From assembly GCF_932274485.2 (NCBI RefSeq), contig NC_065887.2:11628001-11692000 (forward strand): a stretch of DNA of 64,000 nucleotides. Direction: 5' to 3'. Positions 38,501-52,700 of the stretch are shown one piece after another; the first letter of the stretch is position 1; each line of letters opens with the position of its first letter. Position numbers and translations under genes: made by a program. Source of the DNA: Patella vulgata (taxonomy: Eukaryota; Mollusca; Gastropoda; Patellidae). The notes beneath the pieces were generated by a model, which worked only from the letters and a program-made list of their open reading frames with translations, did no database searches and was not told the origin of the DNA.

Positions 38501-41500
38501 TTGTTCAACAAGAACTCCGTTGGCACATTGTAAAAATTTGGTACAATCGGAATGTGGACGATATTCGCCATCCGTACAAGCTACAATAACAGAAACCGGA
38601 TTAATTGATTCCATTAATTTTTGTTTTCTATAACGGCGAAATGCTATTACGATCAATACAAATCATCCCATCCCCTTGATTGAATATATTATTAGATAAA
38701 GCCAATCAAAGCGTGGAAATCCAGCAGATTTATAGAGAACAAAGGATAGCCACAGACAGTAGGTTATCTGAACGGAAATCGTTTAAACCTGAAACCTGTA
38801 TCGCGTTCAAAAGGCTCTTGTGGATTCGTGTGTGATTTATAGAGAACAAAGGATAGCCACAGACAGTAGGTTATCTGAACGGAAATCGTTTAAACCTGAA
38901 ACCTGTATCGCGTTCAAAAGGCTCTTGTGGATTCGTGTGTGATTGTGTGGGTGAGTGTGTGTAGGTGGGGTGGGGGCGTAGGTACTCTGGAACGGGAGGT
39001 TGGGAAATGCTGAAAGAATGATAGTGTTTGTCATGTCAGGCCCCTCAACGTTCACAAAACATTTTTTTAAAAATCCATTAAAATCTATAACTTCTACATC
39101 ATTCACAAGGTTTGCAGAAAAGGCGACACTCCTCCAGAACAACATGTCGAGAAAAAGCTGAATATCGATAGGGATTGTTCTCTCATGGCCCCATCTGTTC
39201 ATACTGTAACCACTTTCGCGTTATGGGGGTTTTCCAAAAATGGAGGGAATTCTGAAACCTGTATCGCGTTAAGGAGGTTTTCGAATAAATGAGAAGTAAT
39301 TCTGAAACTGAAGGTTGCGGTCCGCTGAAAACCGATTGGGTTCGTTCTCACACGAGCCCATCTGTTAATACTGTAACCTGTATCGCGTTATGGGGGTTTT
39401 CGTAAATAGGAGGTTACTCTGAAACTGAAGGTTGCGACCAACTGAATATCGATAGGATTCGCCATCTTATGACCCAATGTTTCACACCAAATTGGAAATA
39501 AATCGTTGAAAACTGTAGCCTCTATCATATTCACAAGATTTTCGGAAAAGGTGTGTAAATCTGGAATGGAACGTAGTGAAACGATAAATCTCGATCGGGT
39601 TCGTCATCGCATGATCCCAAGACTTGACTTCAAATTTGAAACAAATCCATTATAAAAAAAATACTTACTCTCAGAAGGATCATTAGAAGATGAACATCCA
39701 GCAATATTCGGCCATTCACATCTTGTTTTCTCAACACTCCAGTGTAGTCCACTAGGACAGTTTTGTTCAACAAGAACTCCGTTAGCACATTGTAGAAATT
39801 TGGTACAATCGGAATGTGGACGATATTCGCCATCCGTACAAGCTACAATAACAGAAACGGGTTTAATGGATTCCATTAATTTTGGTTTTCTATATCGGGG
39901 AAATGCTATTATTATCAATTCAAATCACCCCCTTGATTAGAAAGCCACTCAAAGTGTGGAAATACAGCAGGTTTATAGCGAAGAAAAGATAGCCACATAC
40001 AGCAGGTTATCTGAACAGAAATCGTATTAAGTGCGGGGGGAGGGGTGTACTCTGGAACGGGAGGTCAGTGAACGCTAAGAAAGCGATAGTGTTTGTCCTT
40101 TCAGACCCCCAAAGGTTCACACAACATTTTTTAAAAATCCATTCAAATCTGTAGCTTCTATATCATTCACAAGAGAGAGAGAGAGAAATGGGGTTTAACG
40201 TCTACTCGACACAAACTAGGTCATTTCGGGACTAACACATGGTTTAATTTTATTTCAATAATTCGCTTGCGCGTAGGGGTCTTTTTTAGCAGTGGGAGGA
40301 AACCGGAGGACCCGGAGAAAACCCACGAGGTTTGACAGGCGACCCTACTCCTTGCCACGTACAACCGAGGATTCGAAACCACGCCGGTTGACTCAATCAC
40401 AGACTTTTGTCGGTACACCCCCCCCCCCCCCAGGAAAAAAAATAGTCGGTCGCAAAATCAGTGCAGTCGGTCGCAAAATAAGAGCAGTCGGTATCAAAAT
40501 AAGTGCTCACTGCACACGTCACGCTCCTCACGCAAAACTTCAGTATAAAATAACCTTGTCAACTTATCATGTTTGAAAAAATGATGTGTTTCACTCTTAT
40601 TCTGTTGTAAGTATGTAGGTCCAAGAACAAAATTTCCCCCAGGGAGAAAAATAGTCGGTCTCAAAATAAGTGCAGTCACTGCAGTCGGTCTCAAAATTAT
40701 GCGTCGCCGTCTTAATGAATTAATGAGGTAAACAAATAATGCCAGAATAGATCCCAAATACTAGACGGTCGCAAGATCAGTGTAGCCGGTCGTAAGATAT
40801 GAGCAGTCGGTATCAAAATAAGTGCTCACTGCACACGTCACTCTACTCACGCAAAACTTTAGTATAAAATAACCTTATACCCATACTTTTTCTCGACTCT
40901 TTGATGAAAATGGGAGGTTATACACCGATACACGGCCACTTTTGCCGTGTATCAGTTGAAAAGTGGCCGTGTATCAGTTGAAAAAGGACAAAAATAACAA
41001 AATCATGATTTACATATTTATTTGAACATCTACAACCCGTTTTGAACATGTTATGGTAAAAGAGTTATCATTTTCAACTGTCTCAGCACTTTTTCGAATG
41101 TGCGTCACTCTCATTCATATTCTTACATTTTGTCTCATATTTCTTTACAGTTTGATATCTAGTCGCACTTTCACATTTTGTCGCGGCTTATGCTCATCCG
41201 CAGCACATAATCCAAATATTTTACTATTATAAATTAATCCCTTGGCATTTTCAACATTAAAAACTTTCACATTTTGTCGCGGTTCATGCTCATCCACAGC
41301 ACGTAATCCAAATATATTACTAGTATAAATTTAATCCTTTGGCATTTTCTACACTACAAACTTGAGAACTCTACAATTCCAACTCGTCTTCATTTAATGG
41401 CTGTTCTTGTTTTTGTCTGTCAGTGGATGTCAATACCTCGCGAAGTTAATGAATTGATCTGTGCGGAAATTAGCAAATGTCCCTTGCTTATCAAAAAAAG

Positions 41501-44500
41501 TTAAAATCCAATCTTTTGTACTGATCTCAAAGTGTCATCATATTCCTATGCAATTGGTATTTTTCCTCGTGTTTGGCAGAATTCGACTCATCTGCATGGC
41601 TTTAATTTCTTGTTCTGTGATTGTGAAGAATCGGGCTTCTAAATCTTCGCGATCATTAAAATCTCTTGCAGAACTGATATTCTCGGTCTTAGAAATATAT
41701 ATCTGTGACATTATAAAGTAGGATTCTTCGACAAATTCCCGTATTCATTTCTGCCATCCACTACAATCGACGCAGCCAGGATGTTGGCAAACAACAAGAA
41801 ATGGCTATTGTACAAAATGATTGGATGATGTTTGCTTTTCTCAACCAATCAATATCCCAGTTATGAACATTTTCCCTGACCTGATTTAAGCCGTGAAATG
41901 CAAGTGCGGTGTACTGACATCATTTACCTGAGTAGAAATAAGCGTTTGCGATGAGATAATTGGGGGCTCTAAATGGGAAACTTTGATAAATTTGTGAAAT
42001 GAAAAATGCTTTTGAAATTGGGAAAATAGAAAAGATCTCTATTTCTCGAAAAAGTATTTAGTATAAGTCAGTTATATACCTTGTTTTCTCGGTGTATGGG
42101 TTGATACACCGTCTCTTTTTTGAGTGGAGATCTCCTCGACTTCGCCTCGGAGCCCCACTCAAAAAGGAGACGGTGTATCAACCCATACACATTGAAAACA
42201 AGGTATATAACTATTACTTGTCGACTTATCATGTTTGAAAAAAATGTTTTTCTCCCCATGGCAAAAAAATAGTTGGTCTCAAAAAAAAGTTGTCACCGCA
42301 GTCTGTCCCAGACTAAATGAATTAATGGGGTGTTTTCTGACCATCAGAATTCTACAAAATCTCTCCCCAAAGTCCAGGACATTTCAGAGACCAAGTAAGC
42401 GCCCCATTGAGGTAAAGTGCCCTCAGGCCCAGTCCTCAAAAATTAAAAGCTCAGTTACATATCGGCGCTCAATTCCATTATGCCATCATTCTTCAACTCC
42501 TTCTCTGTCTTATACTATCTCATCAATATCATATTCACAGTTAGTAGTACCACTAGTGAGTGAGTCGTGGGTCAAAAGACTGTAGAATTGTTAGTTCTAC
42601 TCTCACAAAACAGGCGACATTGACAAATAGGCCTCAAGATTCTGTCCCATTTCTTATCCTCTCGTTAACGAGAATTTGGATCCATTTGCCATGACATTGA
42701 CTAAAATTGTCCAGCCCAGTCCCAAAAAGTAAAAGCTTGGTTACACATCTGAAATTTTTTCGCGCCTGCGGCGCTCGATTCCATTATAACATCATTCTTC
42801 CAATCCTCTGTTGTCTTATACTGTCTCAGCACTATCATATTCACGGTTATACTGAACTGCCTAGTTATGTTAGTTATAGTACCACTGGCACTGGTGTATC
42901 GGTAGTGGGGAGTCAGACTATACAAAAGTTCTGTCAACTCTTGCAAAACAGGCGGAATTGACAGGGGCGGATCTCGAGATTTTGTCTAATTGACTCACAT
43001 TTCTGGTCCTCTCGTCCACAAGAATTTCTCCCAGCAATGACCTCAAATGCCAAGATATTGACTCAATTTTTCAAAATTTTCTCAGGTTGCTCAGTGTTAT
43101 AGGCACAATCATATATGACATAAACCTTATGTCAACTTAAATAAAACTGCTTTCCAGCGAGACAACGATCGGCAAATAACTATATAATTATACAATACCA
43201 TCTATGTTCTACCGGGACGCTTAATGTTATAGCCAGTATTTTGTTGACATTCATTGTGGGGTGGGATTGTGGCTGGGGTGGGGCCCTAGATTTGGACCCC
43301 CCCACACTACCCCTATCTAGATCCGCTACTGCACATGGCCCCTACAAAACTCGCACCTGTGGTACTCGGCTCCTGTCTGCATCACTCGTACTAGGGGTAT
43401 GGGCATCAGTCGGTCTCATTTTGGCTAAACACCCCCCCCCCCCCCCCAAACAAAATCGTTATGTACGCCCCTGCGTTTATGGTACAGCGCGCACGTGCTA
43501 ACCATTCAGCCACCCCCCCCCCCCCCCCATATCATTCACAAGGTTTGCAGAGAAGGCGACATAACTCCAGTACGACATGTTGAGAACCGCTTAACACCGA
43601 TAGGGTTTGTTCTCTCATGGCCCCATCTGTTACTGTAACCACTATCGAGTTATGGATTTTTCAAAAATGGAGGGTATTCTGAAACTGAAGGTTGCGGCCC
43701 GCTGAACACCGATTGGGCTTGTTCTTTCATGAGCACATCTCTTAATACTGTAACCTGTATCGCGTTAAGGGAGTTTTTGAAAACTCTGACACTGAAAGTT
43801 TCGACCCACTGAATATGGATATGGTTCGTCATCTTATGGCCCAATGTTTGACACCAAATCGGAAATAAATCGTTGAAAACTGTAGCCTCTATCACAATCA
43901 CAAGATTTTCGGAAAAGGCGTGTAACTCCGGAATGCAAGGTAACGAAACGATGAATATCGATAGGGTTCGTCATCGCATGACCCCAAAACTTGACCTCAA
44001 ATTTGAAACAAATCCATTATAAATATAAATGACTTACTCTCGGAAGGGTCATTAGAAGATGTACATCCAGCAATATTCGGCCATTCACATCTTGTTTTCT
44101 CAACACTCCAGTGTAGTCCACTAGGACAGTTTTGTTCAACAAGAACTCCTTTGGCACATTGTAGAAATGCTATTATCATAAATTCAAATCGTCCTTTTGA
44201 TTTAATATATAATTAGATGAAGCCACTCAAAGCGTGGAAATGCGGCAGCTTTATAGCGAAGATATGAAAGCCACAGACAGCAGTTTATTTGGAACTGGAG
44301 GTCGAAGAACGTTGAAAACGGTAGTGTTCGCCCTTTCACGCCCAAAGGCTCACAAAAGATTTTAAAAGATACATTAAAAAATGTAGCTTCTTATCATTCA
44401 CAATATTTGAGGAAAGGCGAAATATCTCCAATACGACAAGATTTTCGGAAAAGGCGTTAACTCTGGAATGTAAGGTAGCGAAACGATGAATATCGATAGG

Positions 44501-47500
44501 GTACATCATCACATGACCCCAAGGCTCGACTTCTAATTTGAAACAAATGCATTATAAAAAAAAATTTACTTACTCTCGGAAGGATCATTAGAAGATGAAC
44601 ATCCAGCAATATTCGGCCATTCACATCTTGATTTCTCAACACTCCAATGTAGTCCACTAGGACAGTTTTGTTCAACAAGAACTCCGTTAGCACATTGTAG
44701 AAATTTGGTACAATCGGAATGTGGACGATATTCGCCATCCGTACAAGCTACAATAACAGAAACGAGTTTAATGGATTCCATTAATTTTGGTTTTCTATAT
44801 CGGGGAAATGCTATTATTATCAATTTAAATCACCCCCTTGATTAGAAAGCCACTCAAAGTGTGGAAATACAGCAGGTTTATAGCGAAGAAAGGATAGCCA
44901 CATACAGCAGGTTATCTGAACAAAAATCGTATTAAGTGCGGGGGGGGGGGGGGTACTCTGGAACGGGAGGTCAGTGAACGCTAAGAAAGCGATAGTGTTT
45001 GTCCTTTCAGACCCCCAAAGGTTCACACAACATTTTTAAAAAATCCATTCAAATCTGTAGCTTCTATATCATTCACAAGAGAGAGAGAGAGAAATGGGGT
45101 TTAACGTCCACTCGACACAAACTAGATCATTTCGGGACTAACACATGGTTTAATTTTTTTTCAGTAATTCGCTTGCGCGTAGGGGTCTTTTTAGCAGTGG
45201 GAGGAAACCGGAGGACCCGGAGAAAACCCACGAGGTTTGACAGGCGACCCTACTCCTTGCCACGTACAACCGGGGATTCGAAACCACGCCGGTTGACTCA
45301 ATGACAGACTTTTATGGTACAGCGCGCACGTGCTAACCATTCAGCCACCCAACCCCCCATATCATTCACAAGGTTTGCAGAGAAGGCGACATAACTCCAG
45401 TACGACATGTTGAGAACCGCTTAACACCGATAGGGTTTGTTCTCTCATGGCCCCATCTGTTACTGTAACCACTATCGAGTTATGGATTTTTCAAAAATGG
45501 AGGGTATTCTGAAACTGAAGGTTGCGGCCCGCTGAACACCGACTGGGCTTGTTCTTTCATGAGCACATCTCTTAATACTGTAACCTGTATCGCGTTAAGG
45601 GAGTTTTTGAAAATTGGAGATAACTCTGACACTGAAAGTTTCGACCCACTGAATATAGATATGGTTCGTTATCTTATGGCCCAATGTTTGAGACCAAATC
45701 GGAAATAAATCGTTGAAAACTGTAGCCTCTATCACAATCACAAGATTTTCGGAAAAGGCGTGTAACTCCGGAATGCAAGGTAACGAAACGATGAATATCG
45801 ATAGGGTTCGTCATCGCATGACCCCAAAACTTGACCTCAAATTTGAAACAAATCCATTATAAATATCAATTACTTACTCTCGGAAGGATCATTAGAAGAT
45901 GAACATCCAGCAATATTCGGCCATTCACATCTTGATTTCTCAACACTCCAATGTAGTCCACTAGGACAGTTTTGTTCAACAAGAACTCCGTTAGCACATT
46001 GTAGAAATTTGGTACAATCGGAATGTGGACGATATTCGCCATCCGTACAAGCTACAATAACAGAAACGAGTTTAATGGATTCCATTAATTTTGGTTTTCT
46101 ATATCGGGGAAATGCTATTATTATCAATTTAAATCACCCCCTTGATTAGAAAGCCACTCAAAGTGTGGAAATACAGCAGGTTTATAGCGAAGAAAGGATA
46201 GCCACATACAGCAGGTTATCTGAACAGAAATCGTATTAAGTGCGGGGGGGGGGGGGTACTCTGGAACGGGAGGTTAGTGAATGCTAAGAAAGCGATAGTG
46301 TTTGTCCTTTCAGACCCCCAAAGGTTCACACAACATTTTTAAAAAATCCATTCAAATCTGTAGCTTCTATATCATTCACAAGAGAGAGAGAGAGAAATGG
46401 GGTTTAACGTCCACTCGACACAAACTAGGTCATTTCGGGACTAACACATGGTTTAATTTTTTTTCAGTAATTCGCTTGCGCGTAGGGGTCTTTTTAGCAG
46501 TGGGAGAAAACCGGAGGACCCGGAGAAAACCCACGAGGTTTGACAGGCGACCCTACTCCTTGCCACGTACAACCGGGGATTCGAAACCACGCCGGTTGAC
46601 TCAATGACAGACTTTTATGGTACAGCGCGCACGTGCTAACCATTCAGCCACCCAACCCCCCATATCATTCACAAGGTTTGCAGAGAAGGCGACATAACTC
46701 CAGTACGACATGTTGAGAACCGCTTAACACCGATAGGGTTTGTTCTCTCATGGCCCCATCTGTTACTGTAACCACTATCGAGTTATGGATTTTTCAAAAA
46801 TGGAGGGTATTCTGAAACTGAAGGTTGCGGCCCACTGAACACCGACTGGGCTTGTTCTTTTATGAGCACATCTCTTAATACTATAACCTGTATCGCGTTA
46901 AGGGAGTTTTTGAAAATTGGACATAACTCTGACACTGAAAGTTTCGACCCACTGAATATGGATATGGTTCGTTATCTTATGGCCCAATGTTTTACACCAA
47001 ATCGGAAATAAATCGTTGAAAACTGTAGCCTCTATCACAATCACAAGATTTTCGGAAAAGGCGTGTAACTCCGGAATGCAAGGTAACGAAACGATGAATA
47101 TCGATAGGGTTCGTCATCGCATGACCCCAAAACTTGACCTCAAATTTGAAACAAATCCATTATAAATATAAATTTCTTACTCTCGGAAGGATCATTAGAA
47201 GATGAACATCCAGCAATATTCGGCCATTCACATCTTGATTTCTCAACACTCCAGTGTAGTCCACTAGGACAGTTTTGTTCAACAAGGACTCCGTTAGCAC
47301 ATTGTAAAAATTTGGTACAATCTGAATGTGGACGATAATCGCCATCCGTACAAGCTACAATAACAAAAACCAGTTTAATAGATCCCATTAATTTTTGTTT
47401 TCTAACTGGAGGAAATGTTAGTATTATCAATTCAGATCATTCCCTTTATCAAACAGATAATTAGATAAAGATAGCCACTCAAAGCGTGGAAATACAGCAG

Positions 47501-49729
47501 CTTTATAGCGAAGACAGGATAGCCACAGACAGCAGGTAATCTGAACGGAAGTCGTATAAACCTGTAGCTTCTATCGTGTTCACAAGGTTTAAGCGTGTGT
47601 GTGTGTGTGGGGGGGGGGGGGGGTCTTGTACTCTGGAGGTCAGGGAACGCTGAAAAAACGATAATGTTTGTCCTTTCAGACCCCCCGAAGGTTCACACTA
47701 CATTTTAAAAATAATCCATTAAAGACTGTAGCGTTATGGATGTTTTAGAAAAATGGAGGCAATTCTCTCGTGTTAATACTGTATCATCGCGTTATGGGGG
47801 TTTTCGAAAATGGATGTAACTCTGAAACTGAAAGTTGAGACCCGCTGAATATCGATAGGGTTCTTCATCTTATGACCCAATATGTCACACCAAATCGGAA
47901 ATAAATCTTTGAAAACTGTAGTCTCTATCACATTCACAAGATTTTCGGAAAAGGCGTGTAACTCTGGAATGCAACGTAGTGAAACGATAAATCTCGATAG
48001 GGTTCGTCATCGTATGACCCCAAGACTTGACCTCAAATTTGAAACAAATGCATTATTTAAAAAATACTTACTTTCGGAAGGATCATTAGAAGATGAACAT
48101 CCAGCAATATTCGGCCATTCACATCTTGATTTCTCAACACTCCAGTGTAGTCCACTAGGACAGTTTTGTTCAACAAGGACTCCGTTAGCACATTGTAAAA
48201 ATTTGGTACAATCTGAATGTGGACGATAATCGCCATCCGTACAAGCTACAATAACAAAAACTAGTTTAATAGATCCCATTAATTTTTGTTTTTCTATATC
48301 GCGGAAATGCTATTATTATAAATTCAAATCATCCCCTTGATTAAATACATTATTAGAAAGCCACTCAAAGCGTGAAAATAAAGCATGTTTATAGCGAACA
48401 AAGGATAGCCACGGACAGCAGGTTATCTGAACGGAAATTGTATAAACCTGTAGCTTCTATCGTGTTCACAAAGTTTTCGAGTATTAAGCGTATGGGGGGA
48501 GGGGGACTTGTACTCCTGAACGGGGAGGGCAGGGAACGTTGAGAAATCGATAGTGTTTGTCATTTCAGGCGCCTAAACGTTCACACAACATTTTAAAAAA
48601 AATCCATTAAAAGCTGTATAGCTTCCATAGCATTCACAAGGTTTGCAGAGAAGGCGACATACCTCCAGTACGACATGTCAAGAAACGCTGAACACGGATA
48701 GGGTTTGTTGAATATCGATAGGGTTTGATCTCTCATTGAGAGTCTCATGGCCCCATCAGTTCATACTGTAACCACTATCGTTAACGGGATCACGTGGCTA
48801 AGTGGGTAAGACGCTGGCTCGCTAGCCTGGAGGTCGGGTGTTCGATCCCTGCATTAGCCGAGAAAGTACATCCAGATTTTCCGGCGTGGTCCCCCCTTGT
48901 CAGTGATACAGGACGGAGGGCCTGGCAAGGACAGTGGCAAGGACAGCTGTCTAGTCCTTCGGATAATACGAAAAACCGAGGTCCCGTGTAAACATTGGAA
49001 TGCACGTAAAAGATCCCTTGGCAGTTGGAATTCGATATAAGAGTAGGCGATAGTGCCGCTGCCCGGGCAAAATTTCCCTCAAAGCACACTGTATGGCGTA
49101 TGCCCGTCTTCATTAGCCCAGTATAGGAGCAAAACAGTAGGACGTTAAACCCCATTTCATTTCATTTCATTTCACTATCGTGTTATGCAGGTTTTCGAAA
49201 AATGGAGGTAAAATTACATTACTTACTCTCGGAAGGATCATTAGAAGATGAACATCCAGCAATATTCGGCCATTCACATCTTGATTTCTCAACACTCCAA
49301 TGTAGTCCACTAGGACAGTTTTGTTCAACAAGAACTCCGTTAGCACATTGTAGAAATTTGGTACAATCGGAATGTGGACGATATTCGCCATCCGTACAAG
49401 CTACAATAACAGAAACGAGTTTAATGGATTCCATTAATTTTGGTTTTCTATATCGGGGAAATGCTATTATTATCAATTCAAATCACCCCCTTGATTAGAA
49501 AGCCACTCAAAGTGTGGAAATACAGCAGGTTTATAGCGAAGAAAAGATAGCCACATACAGCAGGTTATCTGAACAGAAATCGTATTAAGTGCGGAGGGGG
49601 GGGGGGGGGGTACTCTGGAACGGGAGGTCAGTGAACGCTAAGAAAGCGATAGTGTTTGTCCTTTCAGACCCCCAAAGGTTCACACAACATTTTTAAAAAA
49701 TCCATTCAAATCTGTAGCTTCTATATCAT

Positions 49730-49770
<41 letters not shown>

Positions 49771-52700
49771 GGGGTTTAACGTCTACTCGACACAAACTAG
49801 GTCATTTCGGGACTAACACATGGTTTAATTTTATTTCAATAATTCGCTTGCGCGTAGGGGTCTTTTTAGCAGTGGGAGGAAACCGGAGGAACCGGAGAAA
49901 ACCCACGAGGTTTGACAGGCGACCCTACTCCTTGCCACGTACAACCGAGGATTCGAAACCACGCCGATTGACTCAATGACAGACTTTTATGGTACAGCGC
50001 GCACGTGCTAACCATTCAGCCACCCAACCCCCCATATCATTCACAAGGTTTGCAGAGAAGGCGACATAACTCCAGTACGACATGTTGAGAACCGCTTAAC
50101 ACCGATAGGGTTTGTTCTCTCATGGCCCCATCTGTTACTGTAACCATTATCGAGTTATGGATTTTTCAAAAATGGAGGGTATTCTGAAACTGAAGGTTGC
50201 GGCCCGCTGAACACCGATTGGGCTTGTTCTTTCATGAGCACATCTCTTAATAATGTAACCTGTATCGCGTTAAGGGAGTTTTTGAAAATTGGAGATAACT
50301 CTGACACTGAAAGTTTCGACCCACTGAATATGGATATGGTTCGTCATCTTATGGCCCAATGTTTTACACCAAATCGGAAATAAATCGTTGAAAACTGTAG
50401 CCTCTATCACAATCACAAGATTTTCGGAAAAGGCGTGTAACTCCGGAATGCAAGGTAATGAAACGATGAATATCGATAGGGTTCGTCATCGCATGACCCC
50501 AAAACTTGACCTCAAATTTGAAACAAATCCATTATAAATATAAATGACTTACTCTCGGAAGGGTCATTAGAAGATGAACATCCAGCAATATTCGGCCATT
50601 CACATCTTGTTTTCTCAACACTCCAGTGTAGTCCACTAGGACAGTTTTGTACAACAAGAACCCCGTTAGCACATTGTAAAAATTTGGTACAATCTGAATG
50701 TGGACGATAATCGCCATCCGTACAAGCTACAATAACAAAAACCAGTTTAATAGATCCCATTAATTTTTGTTTTCTAACTGGAGGAAATGTCAGTATTATC
50801 AATTCAGATCATTCCCTTTATCAAACAAATAATTAGATAAAGATAGCCACTCAAAGCGTGGAAATACAGCAGCTTTATAGCGAAGAAAGGATAGATACAG
50901 ACAGCAGGTAATCTGAACGGAAGTCGTACAAACCTGTAGCTTCTACCGTGTTCACAACGTTTAAGCGTGCGTGTGTGTGTGTGGGGGGGGGGGGGGGGTC
51001 TTGTACTCTGGAGGTCAGGGAACGCTGAAAAAACGATAATGTTTGTCCTTTCAGACCCCCCGAAGGTTCACACAACATTTTAAAAATAACCCATTAAAGA
51101 CTGTAGCGTTATGGAGGTTTTAGAAAAATTGAGGCAATTCTCTCGTGTTAATACTGTATCATCGCGTTATGGGGGTTTTCGAAATTGGATGTAACTCTGA
51201 AACTGAAAGTTGAGACCCGCTGAATATCGATAGGGTTCTTCATCTTATGACCCAATATTTCACACCAAATCGGAAATAAATCTTTAAAAACTGCAGTCTC
51301 TATCACATTTACAAGATTTTCGGAAAAGGCGTGTAACTCTGGAATGCAACGTAGTGAAACGATAAATCTCGATAGGGTTCGTCATCGTATGACCCCAAGA
51401 CTTGACCTCAAATTTGAAACAAATGCATTATAAAAAAAATACTTACTTTCGGAAGGATCATTAGAAGATGAACATCCAGCAATATTCGGCCATTCACATC
51501 TTGATTTCTCAACACTCCAGTGTAGTCCACTAGGACAGTTTTGTTCAACAAGAACTCCGTTGGCACATTGTAGAAATTTGGTACAATCGGAATGTGGACG
51601 ATATTCGCCATCCGTACAAGCTACAATAACAGAAACGAGTTTAATAGATTCCATTAATTTTGTTTTTCTATATCGCGGAAATGCTATTATTATAAATTCA
51701 AATCGTTGAAAACTGTAGCCTCTATAATAATAACAAGATTTTCGGAAACGGCGTGTAACTCCGGAATGCAAGGTAACGAAACGATGAATATCGATAGGGT
51801 TCGTCATCACATGACCCCAAAACTTGACCTCAAATTTGAAACAAATCCAATATAAATATAAATGACTTACTCTCGGAAGGGTCATTAGAAGATGAACATC
51901 CAGCAATATTCGGCCATTCACATCTTGTTTTCTCAACACTCCAGTGTAGTCCACTAGGACAGTTTTGTAGTGAAACGATAAATCTCGATAGGGTGCGTCA
52001 TCGTATGACCCCAAGACTTGACCTCAAATTTGAAACAAATGCATTATAAAAAAAATACTTACTTTCGGAAGGATCATTAGAAGATGAACATCCAGCAATA
52101 TTCGGCCATTCACATCTTGATTTCTCAACACTCCAGTGTAGTCCACTAGGACAGTTTTGTTCAACAAGAACTCCGTTGGCACATTGTAGAAATTTGGTAC
52201 AATCGGAATGTGGACGATATTCGCCATCCGTACAAGCTACAATAACAGAAACCGGATTAATTGATTCCATTAATTTTTGTTTTCTATAACGGTGAAATGC
52301 TATTACCATCAATACAAATCATCCCATCCCCTTGATTGAATATATTATTAGATAAAGCCAATCAAAGCGTGGAAATGCAGCAGATTTATAGAGAACAAAG
52401 GATAGCAACAGACAGTAGGTTATCTGAACGGAAATCGTTTAAACCTGAAACCTGTATCGCGTTCAAAAGGCTCTTGAGGATTCGTGTGTGATTGTGTGGG
52501 TGAGTGTGTGTAGGTGGGGGTGGGGGCGTAGGTACTCTGGAACGGGAGGTTGGGAAATGCTGAAAGAATGATAGTGTTTGTCATGTCAGGCCCCTCAACG
52601 TTCACAAAACATTTTTTAAAAATCCATTAAAATCTATAACTTCTACATCATTCACAAGGTTTGCAGAAAAGGCGACATTCCTCCAGAACGACATGTCGAG

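Larger units (their letters stand above)
40174..43528 (-). mobile_element. SINE2 copy g, split by hAT H2
   Basis: Left part 40174-40409 and right part 43474-43528 surround hAT H2. The head ends in an expanded C-run. Confidence 0.75.

Noticed and set aside
51382-52014. 210-residue minus frame as a longer chitin-binding exon
   Set aside because: It runs through the m30 fragment in the wrong frame, an intron, and then m29. It is a chance read-through, not a fused exon.
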